Assembly: GCF_004343725.1 (NCBI RefSeq)
Contig: NZ_PTQW01000020.1
Location: forward strand, 1-64,000
Origin: Treponema sp. J25
Lineage (GTDB): Bacteria; Spirochaetota; Spirochaetia; Treponematales; Breznakiellaceae
Reading direction: 5' to 3'
DNA length: 64,000 bases
Shown in pieces: positions 27,993 through 37,164 of this stretch. A program made the translations under genes and the position numbers. The notes under the pieces were generated by a model. The model had not been told where the DNA came from. It made no database searches and saw only the letters and a list, made by a program, of their open reading frames with translations. Position 1 is the first letter of the stretch. Every line of letters begins with the position of its first letter.

Positions 27993-30088
27993 AGGCGTAA
28001 CAAAATCTCCTGTATAATGGTAGAAATAAAGTCATAGCCCTGATTAAAGAGGGAAACAAACATCACCACCACAAAAACAATAAGAAGCATTCCAAGAATG
28101 GTAAGAAAAATAGACCAGAAAGTTGTTTTCAGGTCATATTGATGAACCGCCATCACCGCCATAACGAATTCGATACCGAACCACAAGGAAACTACTGACC
28201 GGGCAAGCTGTAAAAAAGCCCCTTCTTCCTGGGTGAGGAGATTGCTCACAACGACAAGGGGTACGGTGGCAAGGATATAAATAACCAAGGTATAGGAAGT
28301 AAAAATCCAGATTTCTCGGAAAGTACCTTTGCCGTCATGGAGGGTACAAATTCCCCAGTTCGCTATCGTCCAAAGGATAAATACGCCCCAGGTCGAAGCC
28401 ATGATGATCCACAGGTTCATCTGGTCCAAGCGGTTGGGATTAAAAATAAAGCCCGTAAACTGAAATTCTATGACATTACAGAGGAACCAGAGCCCTAAAA
28501 TAACAAATGAAATTCCCAGGGATCCTGTTCCCTCTCGTTTCAGTTCATCCCACCCTTTAAAGGGATGTCGTAAGAGATAGAAGGGAAACCATTCTTTTGA
28601 AACATACAGTACCCGCTCAACCGACCGCGGGTGTTTTCGTCGATACCATCGTAACACCAGGGAAGGCAGCGCAAACAACGCTACAAGAATCCCCATAAAA
28701 AGAGAAAAGTGCTGCCGTAAGAAACGGGTCCGCCACTCTCGGAAGGCGTTGGAGTAGCCCTCTCGGTTTTGGGCAAGGCGATAATACGCCATGGCATCTT
28801 CGTATCGCCCCATCCGTTCGTAGGCTCGAGCAATACCTCGCTGGATGATATAATTATTCCTGTCATAATGAAGGGCTTCGAGGTAGTGCTGAAGGGCCTC
28901 TTGATAACGTCCATCCTCATATAGAACCGTCGCCTCCCGAAGGGCCTTTCCATAATAGGTCGGAGCAAAAACAGTAATAGCCCCTTTTACTTCGTCTAAT
29001 ACTAGAATCCGCTCTCCCAGACTTACCAGGTCCACCGCATTCCGGCTTGTCCCCATCTGATCTCCTGGCCCTCCAAAGATAGCGATCAGATTACAGGATT
29101 GATCATACTGAAATACCCGCCCCCGCTCAGAATCCAGCACATTGATAAAGTTCTTTTCATCCACATCCACTGCCACAAGAAGGGATTTTTCGATCCGGTT
29201 AGTCCACACCTGTTCTAGATCTCCAAAGAAGGCCTGACGGGGTTTTCGCCCTGCAAAAAGGATGTTTTCTGAAAGGGAGTTAAGTTTTCGAACCTGTCCT
29301 GGCTGTTCGTTATCTCCAAAGTTAGAGACCGTATAGATAAAACCTTCCTGATCCAGGGCAAAATTCACATATTCTACCGGTACATAGCGGTACATCCGTT
29401 CTCGTTGTTCCTTGGTCATGAACATGCGCCAAAGACGATCCTTTTGAAGACGGGCACTTACCTGCACCCGGTTGGCCCCAAAAAAGCCCAGGAAAGCCCC
29501 ATCTGCAGAAAAGGTGTATGCCCCTTGATAGGAACCAAAAACAAGGACGTACACCGTACCAAGATGATCTACCAGAACCTTCTCGGGCAAAAATTCTACC
29601 GTGGGGTCTACAATATCTGACTGGGGTTTATGAATTTCCGTAAGAAGATTGAGCTTTTCATCAAACACATATACCGCCCCGGCCCCCCGATCGGCCACAT
29701 ACAAATGTCCTGCATTATCAAGACAAAGCCCTCGAGGGTCCTGCAACTCAAAGGCCCCCCCAGCCCGGTAAAAGGTACTAATCGTTTTAATGAGCCGAAG
29801 CTGTTCATCAAGGACAAGGATACGTTTATTACCTGTATCCAAGAGATAAACTGTCCTATCGGGTCCCCGAAAAAGATCCTTCGGATTTTTAAACGCTCCT
29901 ACCCCAAGATCAAAACCAGTTACAATCTCCGCTGGCATATACGCAGGGAACGCGTAGGTGCTAGAGCCCCATACCCCATAGGTGTAAGAATGGTAAGGCA
30001 CCGATGGCTGAGTGGGGGGAGCCGCATATAGGGAAATTCTAGCAGCAAAATTCAATATAAGGATGAAAAGGATAGCACGCCCTCTCAT
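27989..30088 (-). CDS. Membrane protein: NHL/beta-propeller, TPR and Yip1-like domain
   Basis: The 699-residue protein has a signal peptide, then NHL-type repeats (GVGAFKNPKDLFRGPDRTVY, LQDPRGLCLDNAGHLYVADR and four or so more, residues about 50-390), TPR-like helices (DGRYQEALQHYLEALHYDRN, 405-460), a transmembrane helix near 475 and a C-terminal Yip1-like block of about five helices. So the propeller and TPR part should be outside the cytoplasm and anchored to the inner membrane. I infer that it organises or senses the importer. Proteins like this occur, as I recall, with DUF5696 in Paenibacillus sugar loci. GGAG lies before the ATG. Confidence 0.75.
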   Translation of the reverse strand: MRGRAILFILILNFAARISLYAAPPTQPSVPYHSYTYGVWGSSTYAFPAYMPAEIVTGFDLGVGAFKNPKDLFRGPDRTVYLLDTGNKRILVLDEQLRLIKTISTFYRAGGAFELQDPRGLCLDNAGHLYVADRGAGAVYVFDEKLNLLTEIHKPQSDIVDPTVEFLPEKVLVDHLGTVYVLVFGSYQGAYTFSADGAFLGFFGANRVQVSARLQKDRLWRMFMTKEQRERMYRYVPVEYVNFALDQEGFIYTVSNFGDNEQPGQVRKLNSLSENILFAGRKPRQAFFGDLEQVWTNRIEKSLLVAVDVDEKNFINVLDSERGRVFQYDQSCNLIAIFGGPGDQMGTSRNAVDLVSLGERILVLDEVKGAITVFAPTYYGKALREATVLYEDGRYQEALQHYLEALHYDRNNYIIQRGIARAYERMGRYEDAMAYYRLAQNREGYSNAFREWRTRFLRQHFSLFMGILVALFALPSLVLRWYRRKHPRSVERVLYVSKEWFPFYLLRHPFKGWDELKREGTGSLGISFVILGLWFLCNVIEFQFTGFIFNPNRLDQMNLWIIMASTWGVFILWTIANWGICTLHDGKGTFREIWIFTSYTLVIYILATVPLVVVSNLLTQEEGAFLQLARSVVSLWFGIEFVMAVMAVHQYDLKTTFWSIFLTILGMLLIVFVVVMFVSLFNQGYDFISTIIQEILLRL

Positions 30089-30091
30089 GGA

Positions 30092-30964
30092 TTACTCCTT
30101 AATTCCCGAGGTGGTCATGGTTTCGATCACCGATCGCTGGGTAAGCTGGAACAGCACGAGGGGAGGAATCATCATAACCAGAGCAACCGCCGCCACCACC
30201 CCTGCCCGAGCAAGACCTCCCCCCTGGATCTGACCCATGATCGAAGGCAGAACCTTCATAGCCTCGTCATATACGTAGGAATTTCCCGGCTGGTTCCATA
30301 TAGACTGGAAAGCAAAAATAATAAGCGTAAGCCAGGCGGGTTTTACCGACGGCATAACCACCTTCCACCAGGTAGTAAATTCATTAGCCCCATCGATACG
30401 GGAGGCTTCCAGCAGGCTAGTAGGAATTTGGGTCATAAACTGTTTCATCAAGAAGACTCCGAGGGGACTCTGGATAGCCGGAAGAATGAGGGCTCCATAG
30501 GTATTGATAAGGCCCAATTTGGCAATGATGATGTACTGAGGAATATAGAGAACCTGGGGCGTAAAGAGGAGAGCCAGCACCACCACATCAGAGAGGGGCT
30601 TCCTGCCCGGGAAGCTATGCTTTGCCATCGGATAGGCCGCCATACTGGACACCATAACACTCCCAAAGGTAGCTACCACCGACACAAAAACGCTATTAAA
30701 AAGATAGCGACTAAAGGGAACCCAGTAATTCGAGAGTATTTGCGATAAATGAATAAAGTTATCGAGGGTCGGATTTGCCACAAAAAAGCGGGGTGGGAAA
30801 ATAAAAAGTTCTTCCATGGGCTTAAAAGCCGACACAAAGGCATACAGCAAGGGAAGCACCATGAAGGCCCCCAGCAAAGCCAATACAAGAAAAAGCAGGA
30901 AGTTACCCCCCGCAGAACGATTTAGTTTACGGTTAGTTCGGAGTCGATGGAATCGTACTTTCAT
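30092..30964 (-). CDS. Sugar ABC transporter permease (MalG type)
   Basis: The 290-residue protein carries the coupling motif LEASRIDGANEFTTWWK (residues about 185-201) and the ending RSVIETMTTSGIKE. Six helices are expected. Its ATG overlaps the upstream stop as ATGA (30961-30964), so it is coupled to its partner permease. With the permease at 30961-31905 and the large binding protein at 31898-34834 it forms the first of the two importers of this operon. Confidence 0.92.
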   Translation of the reverse strand: MKVRFHRLRTNRKLNRSAGGNFLLFLVLALLGAFMVLPLLYAFVSAFKPMEELFIFPPRFFVANPTLDNFIHLSQILSNYWVPFSRYLFNSVFVSVVATFGSVMVSSMAAYPMAKHSFPGRKPLSDVVVLALLFTPQVLYIPQYIIIAKLGLINTYGALILPAIQSPLGVFLMKQFMTQIPTSLLEASRIDGANEFTTWWKVVMPSVKPAWLTLIIFAFQSIWNQPGNSYVYDEAMKVLPSIMGQIQGGGLARAGVVAAVALVMMIPPLVLFQLTQRSVIETMTTSGIKE

Positions 30965-31905
30965 AACAAGCCCTTTAATAGTTTCATGATTACCTTGTTG
31001 GTCCCCACCATCATGAGAAACAGGACCACCGCGATGGCACAGGCGTAGCCCATTTCAAAGCGCACCACCCCATAATCGTTTATATAGGTACCGATTGTGT
31101 CGGCCGTATATCCACGAGAAGGGAACCCTGCCACCGCCTTTATTACCTCACTTACCCCAAAGGAAGCCCCAATCTGCATTACCGCCCCAAACAAGAGTTG
31201 CGGAGCCATACTTGGTAAAGTGATATACCAGAGTTCTTGCCAACGGTTGCGGACCCCATCAATAACGGCCGCTTCGTACAGGCTTCGATCAATACTTTGG
31301 AAACCCGCAATGAACGCCAGAAACCCCGCTCCAAAACTGAGCCAAATCTGGACAACCAGCACTACCGACAGAACATAGTTAGTATCCCCGATCCAATCGA
31401 TAGGCTCCCGTAGAATACCAAGATTGATAAGCCATCCATTAAGAAGCCCGTAATAATCTCCTGAAAAAATAAAGGTCCAGATAAAAAACACATTTCCTGC
31501 CAGAGTAGGACCATAAAAAACCAGGGTCAGAAAAGAACGCATGGTTGGTCCAAAGTCATTAATGAACCAGGCCAGCATAAAGGACAACACATAACTGATA
31601 GGACCCGTAATAAAGGCAAAGACAAGGGTGTTTTTAAGAACCTGTAAGAAGATCTGGTCATCCAGAAGCAATCGAATATAGTTCAGCCACCCCACCCACC
31701 GGGGCATTTCGAGCATATTAAAATTGGTAAAACTCAGGGCAATAGCAGAAAAGATAGGCAAAAGGGTAAACACCGAGAAAAGAACCAGAAAAGGTAACAT
31801 GAGAAGATAACTCTCCCGATGTATCCAAATTCTGTGAAAAAGCCCCAGGTTTTTATAGGAGGGATTTTTTTGTGGTCTTGCCACCACATTTTCATTTCTA
31901 TTCAT
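30961..31905 (-). CDS. Sugar ABC transporter permease (MalF type)
   Basis: About 314 residues with the N-terminal YLLMLPFLVLFSVFTLLPIF and the coupling motif YEAAVIDGVRNRWQELWYI, which has two extra residues compared with the usual EAAxxDGAxxWQ. I chose ATG 31905, which overlaps the stop of the binding-protein gene (ATGAATAG), because it gives the normal length; an earlier in-frame ATG at 31947 would add 14 residues. The overlap and AGGAG 13 bases upstream suggest translation coupling. Confidence 0.9.
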   Translation of the reverse strand: MNRNENVVARPQKNPSYKNLGLFHRIWIHRESYLLMLPFLVLFSVFTLLPIFSAIALSFTNFNMLEMPRWVGWLNYIRLLLDDQIFLQVLKNTLVFAFITGPISYVLSFMLAWFINDFGPTMRSFLTLVFYGPTLAGNVFFIWTFIFSGDYYGLLNGWLINLGILREPIDWIGDTNYVLSVVLVVQIWLSFGAGFLAFIAGFQSIDRSLYEAAVIDGVRNRWQELWYITLPSMAPQLLFGAVMQIGASFGVSEVIKAVAGFPSRGYTADTIGTYINDYGVVRFEMGYACAIAVVLFLMMVGTNKVIMKLLKGLL

Positions 31906-34834
31906 GATCGAGTCCAAGCTCCTTTCGTTTTCTTGCCAGTTCTTCATTAATCATGTCTGTATATTTATATAAAACGGCCCGGGGATTTTCGTTGTTGTAG
32001 TAGGCTAAACTAAAGGCCGTATCGAGCATTCGGATGGTATAGTATCCTCCTGGTATTTCGGGGACCTCCTTTACATGGGCCCACTGGGTCTTTATCACCT
32101 CCGCTTCTTTCTTTGCCCAGGGCATTTGTTCAAAGGTTTCAAGATTAGCCGTGTTCAGCCGAGCTGCAGGCCCCATTATTGTTTCAGTACGTCGGGCATA
32201 TTCCAGTTGAACAGTCGCACTGGTCCACCACTTCAGGAATTCCCATCCAGCACCGGGATTTTTGATATGCTTAAACATGATTACCGCACTACCACTGCCT
32301 GCTTCACTCCGATTAATAGAACCATCCGCTTGTCGTTTTCCAGGGATAGGACGTATTTCCCAAGCATTTCGGATCTCAGGAGCCGCAGCCATAAAAAGGT
32401 TATACATCCCATACGAAGCAATACCGATAGGCATCTCTCCAGTTCTAAAGCGAGAATAAAAATCATACTTAAGGGTAAACCCATAGGCCGCATAAAAATC
32501 GATCCATTGCTTAAAGGCCGCATAGGCTGCAGGTTCCGTAAGGGCCGTCTTGGTAAAATCTTTGGTATAGAAGGCCCCTCCATTCTGCAACAAAAGGGTG
32601 GGGAAGATATTTCGGGCCCCCATCCCTGCATCGATGAGATCCAGCGCATCCGTTGCCTGATAGGGAAGCCCCATCTGCATGTTATTTCGCTGGAGAATAG
32701 GAAGGATTCGATACACATCATCCCAGGTATCCGGTGGATTTATACCCAGTTCAGCAAAAATGTCTTTACGATAAAAAAGCACATGAAAATCCTGGGTAAG
32801 GGGCAAGGCATATACCTTGCCTCGATAGGTGTAGGGAACAAGGGCTGTCTCTGCAAAACGCCGGGCAACTTCTGGGAAATCAGAAAAGCTACTCAAATCG
32901 TAAAGAGCATTCCGGGCCGCAAGGTTGATTGGCTGTCCTCGGGACGTATTGATCGCTATTTCCGGTCCCCGGCCTGCCAAGGTTGCTTCGATAAGGCTTC
33001 CCTGGACCAAACTGAGATTCACCTTAATGCCTGTTTTGGGGGTAAAATCGTTGATAATAAGATCCCGCAGAATCTGGGCCTGATCCCGCCCCGAGGCGAT
33101 CCATACGGTTATGACATTACCTTTCTGCTTCTTACCTATACTGGTGTAATCTTCAAAAAAGGAGGCAAAAAACGACTGGACCGACATCTTAAGCTGGGCC
33201 CAAAAAGAGGGCATCGCAGGAGGAAGGGTCGCACCCGCAGGGGCAAACCCCAGATAATCCAATTCCAGGGGTACTTCTTTTCGATACAGAATCCAGCTTG
33301 CCAGGTTTGCAATATTATCCCGGAAGCTTCCCTGCCGGTGGGGAATATATTCAGGATGCTTTGCAAATTCCGCAAGTTGGGCGGCAATCCGGCGGAGGGT
33401 GGCCGCTTCACTTCCCCGCTGACCGGTAATTCGCTCAAATTCATCGGCCTGTTCAGTAAAACGACGGGATAGATCCTCAAGGGACTCCAAAAGACCGGGA
33501 ATCTCTTTTTCCAATTGATAATCCCGGTATAAATCCGGTTCTGCCCCCATGATCATGATAAACCGACGACGAAGGGCGTTTACCTCATAGGTTAGATCAT
33601 CCACCGCCGTAAGGATAGGAGAAAGGCGGCCAAGGCTTGCCTCCAGCCGAATAGTATGTTCCCCTTTGGAAAGATAGATACGGCAAGGGTCTCCTTTCTC
33701 ATCCCGGGGATACACCATCTGCCATTTAAGAGAATAGGGGAATTCTAGATTTTCCAGTTCCTTATAAGGGACAACACCATCAATAGAAACGATGCGGGTA
33801 GCCGCCATCCCCCGCTGAAAATTTTGCCGCCCCTTGGCAAAAAAGTAGTACCAGCCATCTTCAGGAATAACCACCTTCCACTCGATCCACTGGCCCGGTA
33901 ATTTCCAACTCCAGGAACCACCGATGGTGTTAAGCCGAATTTTAGCGGGGTCCATGGGTTCCGTCGCCGCTGAAGAACGGTCATAGGTGGCCGAAAGGGT
34001 AGAATCGGACTTGCGAAAAGGCCGCTCTGCCTGTATCTTTATTAAAAGGCTGGAAGACGAGGAAGCCCTGGTATGCTGTCCTGGGGCCGGCGGTGCCTGG
34101 ACTGAGGTGAGGTATGTCGCATAGTTGGGTGGCTCCGGAGGATTAGAGAGCCCTATGCGAGAAAGGGCCAGGGCTTCCCGTCTTAATTCCAGCCTGATAC
34201 GGTGGGAACCCGCTGATACAAAGAGGGGCAATTTTTTGTTATAAAACCCCTGGGTATCCGTCAGGATCCGCTGTGACCAGACAGGCTCTTCAATCTGGCC
34301 AGGACGAAGATCATTCCCCAGGTCGTCCCGTTGTATTTCCCCAGCGTCTTTCCATACACGAGGAAGACGCACCGTACCCAAATCATCATAGGGAAGCCGA
34401 CCATCAAGGTACACGGCCAGCTCTATTTCCATGCCTTTTGCCGGGAGAGGGAAATAGTCAAGGATCAAATAATAGAGCCCCCCCTGGGGCACCGAAAATT
34501 GCCATTCCACCCAACTTCCTTCTCCCCGCCACAAAAGAACATCCTGCTTTCCCTGAAATTCTGCTACCTTCTTCAGATCCGCCTCAGAAGCGTACGCATC
34601 ATAGGCCACAGCAGGGAAAGATATTTCCATTAGCGGCCGCTCCTCATTCTGATGAGCCTCAAGATAGGATCGAATAGATCCAGAGCGGGACCAGCGGAGC
34701 ACCTGCAATTCCTTGCCAGCCTCACAGAAACCGATTTTAGAGAAAGCGGTTTCCATTAAAAGCAAAAAAACAAACCACCCTCTCTTTTTCTTGTTATAAA
34801 AAGAAAAAGAGATTTGCCATTCTCTACCTTTCAT
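31898..34834 (-). CDS. Giant sugar-binding protein with two N-terminal CBM35-like domains
   Basis: The product is about 978 residues, more than twice a usual binding protein. After a signal segment (WFVFLLLMETAFSKIGFCEA) come two related sandwich modules, each with GSWVEWQFSVPQGGLYYLIL / GQWIEWKVVIPEDGWYYFFA and a later SKGEHTIRLE-type strand, so they are CBM35/CBM6-like or similar. A helical linker (about 420-580) follows, then a complete family-1 binding module (VITVWIASGRDQAQILRDLI onwards, TYRGKVYALPLTQDFHVLFY). I infer capture of polymer or oligosaccharide by the CBMs and transfer to the binding module. ATG 34834 has AGAGG correctly placed. It follows alpha-galactosidase in the operon. 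Confidence 0.85.
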   Translation of the reverse strand: MKGREWQISFSFYNKKKRGWFVFLLLMETAFSKIGFCEAGKELQVLRWSRSGSIRSYLEAHQNEERPLMEISFPAVAYDAYASEADLKKVAEFQGKQDVLLWRGEGSWVEWQFSVPQGGLYYLILDYFPLPAKGMEIELAVYLDGRLPYDDLGTVRLPRVWKDAGEIQRDDLGNDLRPGQIEEPVWSQRILTDTQGFYNKKLPLFVSAGSHRIRLELRREALALSRIGLSNPPEPPNYATYLTSVQAPPAPGQHTRASSSSSLLIKIQAERPFRKSDSTLSATYDRSSAATEPMDPAKIRLNTIGGSWSWKLPGQWIEWKVVIPEDGWYYFFAKGRQNFQRGMAATRIVSIDGVVPYKELENLEFPYSLKWQMVYPRDEKGDPCRIYLSKGEHTIRLEASLGRLSPILTAVDDLTYEVNALRRRFIMIMGAEPDLYRDYQLEKEIPGLLESLEDLSRRFTEQADEFERITGQRGSEAATLRRIAAQLAEFAKHPEYIPHRQGSFRDNIANLASWILYRKEVPLELDYLGFAPAGATLPPAMPSFWAQLKMSVQSFFASFFEDYTSIGKKQKGNVITVWIASGRDQAQILRDLIINDFTPKTGIKVNLSLVQGSLIEATLAGRGPEIAINTSRGQPINLAARNALYDLSSFSDFPEVARRFAETALVPYTYRGKVYALPLTQDFHVLFYRKDIFAELGINPPDTWDDVYRILPILQRNNMQMGLPYQATDALDLIDAGMGARNIFPTLLLQNGGAFYTKDFTKTALTEPAAYAAFKQWIDFYAAYGFTLKYDFYSRFRTGEMPIGIASYGMYNLFMAAAPEIRNAWEIRPIPGKRQADGSINRSEAGSGSAVIMFKHIKNPGAGWEFLKWWTSATVQLEYARRTETIMGPAARLNTANLETFEQMPWAKKEAEVIKTQWAHVKEVPEIPGGYYTIRMLDTAFSLAYYNNENPRAVLYKYTDMINEELARKRKELGLDHE

Positions 34835-34886
34835 AGCACCTCTCATACACTTTCGTAACGGGGCCATCGAGAAGGCCGGAATTTTT

Positions 34887-36053
34887 CTACACCGCTTCCA
34901 GCCGAAAAACCAGACAATCGTGGGAACCCACGACCTGGCTGAGCCCCTCTTTCACTATACCTACCTCGGTATTTTGCCACAGGTCTGTGCATTTGTAAAG
35001 TTTTTTTGCAGAAAAATCCAGATCCCGGAAGTCTACCGAAATAATGCGGGCCTCTTCAGACCGATTATACAAACCAATGGCCCAGGCGTTGTTCATCAGC
35101 TTCTTTATCCATATATCGTATCCCTGCCCTCGCTGGACCACACGACCTTGTATTCCTAGGGGATCCTGGTTCACCGCAATAAGGCCTCGATTCAGAAGAA
35201 TAGAACGAGTCACGGTATCCATAAAACGAACATCACAGCCAATAATAAGAGGGGCCGCCATAAGACACCAGAGGGCAAAGTGACTACGATATTCTTCGTA
35301 GGTACACCCCGGTCCCTGCCATTCAAGTCTACCATTGAGTCCTACAATCAGCATATCCGGATCGTTCCAGTGTCCCGGCCCCGCATAGGGGTATAGCCTT
35401 TCATTGATATCCGCGATTTTGTTGAACCCCCAGCCCCATTTTATCTCTCCATCAAAACCGTCTTTTATGTCCGGGGTCGAACGCCAGAGGTGTCCTACAA
35501 AAGGCCCCCATTCCCATGGATTAGAACGACCATGTTCGCAGATACTAAAGACCATAGCTCGCCCCGTTGCGATAAGACAGTCCCGCATGTACTCGTATTC
35601 CCGGCGGACATCCCGACCTGGGGGATCTTCATCGGGAAGGGAGCGGTAATCATATTTAAGAAAATCAAATTCCATCGCCGCGATAAAGGCCGCATCCTGC
35701 GCTTCATGACCGTAACTTCCCATTTTTTCGCCGTAGGTGCGTAACCCCGCCCCTAAATAAATCCCCGCTTTAAGACCCAAGGAATGGATATGGCGAGTAA
35801 CTGGCAATAAACCGGCGGGGAATTTGTGCGGATCTACTGTTAAGTTTCCAGAGTTATCCCGCTTATCTGTCATCCACCCATCATCAATATTGACATAAAT
35901 ATACCCCGCATCTTTTAAGCCCTGATCCACCATCGCAGTGGCGATTTCTTTCAGTAAATCTTCGGTGGGCTCACAACAAAACGTATTGTAAGAATTCCAT
36001 CCCATAGGAGGGGTAAGGGCAAGATTATCCCCTGGCGTTCGTCGTTGATTCAT
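34887..36053 (-). CDS. Alpha-galactosidase (GH27), cytoplasmic
   Basis: The 388-residue protein starts with ALTPPMGWNSYNTFCCEP and has NIDDGWM, the nucleophile Asp135 in FLKYDYR, and the acid/base Asp195 in RSTPDIKDG, followed by GPGHWNDPDMLIVG. These are the GH27 marks; the residue after the nucleophile is Tyr where Asn-Cys is common. No signal peptide, so it should remove alpha-1,6-galactose from imported galactomannan oligosaccharides. It is the first gene of the long importer operon and diverges from the AraC-type regulator at 36117. No good ribosome site is visible at ATG 36053. Confidence 0.92.
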   Translation of the reverse strand: MNQRRTPGDNLALTPPMGWNSYNTFCCEPTEDLLKEIATAMVDQGLKDAGYIYVNIDDGWMTDKRDNSGNLTVDPHKFPAGLLPVTRHIHSLGLKAGIYLGAGLRTYGEKMGSYGHEAQDAAFIAAMEFDFLKYDYRSLPDEDPPGRDVRREYEYMRDCLIATGRAMVFSICEHGRSNPWEWGPFVGHLWRSTPDIKDGFDGEIKWGWGFNKIADINERLYPYAGPGHWNDPDMLIVGLNGRLEWQGPGCTYEEYRSHFALWCLMAAPLIIGCDVRFMDTVTRSILLNRGLIAVNQDPLGIQGRVVQRGQGYDIWIKKLMNNAWAIGLYNRSEEARIISVDFRDLDFSAKKLYKCTDLWQNTEVGIVKEGLSQVVGSHDCLVFRLEAV

Positions 36054-36116
36054 GATGATATCATACGCCGCTTTTAGGAATGCCCATATAGCATTTTGTC
36101 TTCTTAATATAGTATT

Positions 36117-36944
36117 ATGTACGAAATCATGCAGTTAGATCAGGAGGATCTTGTTTTATATTATGCAGGGACCGAACAGTGCAGTCCTCTCCACAGTTGG
36201 AAAAGTATCCGAGATCACTTTTTGTTCCACCTTGTTTTTTCAGGTAAAGGCGTAGTACGAGTCAATGGTCAGGACTTCCATCTTACCGCCGGACAGGGCT
36301 TTGTATTCTTTCCAGGCATAGTTACGGATTACCAGGCTGATAAAGAAGATCCCTGGTATTATGGGTGGGTAGGTTTTTCAGGTAAAAAGGCAGAATCACT
36401 GCTCCAGGAAATCGGCCTGGACCGGCAGAATACCATTTACACGGCTCAACCAACAAAGAATTTTATTCGCAAGGTAGAAAGACTCATTAACGACATAGCC
36501 AGGGCCCCTCATCATTATTTAAAATTAGCCACATGGTATTATCTTTGGTATCTTCTCGATTCTTCCAAGCTGGCAGAGGATAATAAATCAATCAAGAAAA
36601 CCCCAGGGAAGGAAGCCTCTTTTTTTACGACCTATTATGAGGCGGTAGAATACTATATCCAGAAGAACTACAGCAACCCCAACGCTTCGATCCAGGAGAT
36701 GGCCCGCTGGATAGGCTTATCCAGAACACATTTAAGCTCTGTGGTCCGTCAAAAATATGGCAAAAGTCCTCGAGATCTTCTTATCGAATATCGAATGATT
36801 AAAGCGAGGGAACTCTTAACAACTACTATTCTGCCAGTTGGGGATATTGCTCGATCAGTAGGGTATGAGGATCCCCTGGTATTTTCCCGGCAATTCAAGC
36901 GTTTCTTTAAGAAGAGCCCTAAAAAGCTAAGGCAGAAACAATAA
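36117..36944 (+). CDS. AraC/XylS-family transcriptional regulator
   Basis: The 275-residue protein has an N-terminal cupin-like sensor (GKGVVRVNGQDFHLTAGQGFV near residues 42-62) and a C-terminal double helix-turn-helix (NASIQEMARWIGLSRTHLSS, then PVGDIARSVGYEDPLVFSRQ). It is divergent from the alpha-galactosidase/importer operon with 63 bp between starts, so it probably activates that operon in response to a galactomannan-derived sugar. There is no Shine-Dalgarno; a TAATAT hexamer at 36105-36110 ends six bases before the ATG, consistent with a leaderless transcript. Confidence 0.88.
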   Translation: MYEIMQLDQEDLVLYYAGTEQCSPLHSWKSIRDHFLFHLVFSGKGVVRVNGQDFHLTAGQGFVFFPGIVTDYQADKEDPWYYGWVGFSGKKAESLLQEIGLDRQNTIYTAQPTKNFIRKVERLINDIARAPHHYLKLATWYYLWYLLDSSKLAEDNKSIKKTPGKEASFFTTYYEAVEYYIQKNYSNPNASIQEMARWIGLSRTHLSSVVRQKYGKSPRDLLIEYRMIKARELLTTTILPVGDIARSVGYEDPLVFSRQFKRFFKKSPKKLRQKQ

Positions 36945-36953
36945 AATTCTCGC

Positions 36954-36981
36954 TTGACGCCCCGGAGAACTGTGATATACT
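36954..36981 (+). promoter_or_regulatory. Promoter of the lipoprotein gene at 37165
   Basis: TTGACG (36954-36959) and TATACT (36976-36981) with a 16-bp spacer; TGTGA precedes the -10. It is one of the best promoters in the window and begins 10 bp after the AraC gene. Confidence 0.85.
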
Positions 36982-36999
36982 ACTTTTACAACAGACAGG

Positions 37000-37009
37000 A
37001 AACCGGTTT
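37000..37009. promoter_or_regulatory. AAACCGGTTT operator
   Basis: Perfect 10-bp palindrome about 12 bp downstream of the expected transcription start of the promoter at 36954-36981, an ideal repression position. Same motif as at 23450-23459. Confidence 0.6.
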
Positions 37010-37164
37010 TGCTATGTAGAAGTAAGCCAAGGGATAGATAGAAAAAGGGGGGCTATTGTCGTGTCATAAAGATGAAAGAAATCTTTTGTACAGCCTCCAC
37101 CCTGGCAATACAGGGTAATATACCGGGGCCCAAAAATAACACTTTAGACATAAGGAGGGAGGGT

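Noticed and set aside
32075-33472. 465-codon plus-strand open frame opposite the giant binding-protein gene
   Set aside because: Antisense shadow with a sequence lacking any recognisable domain.
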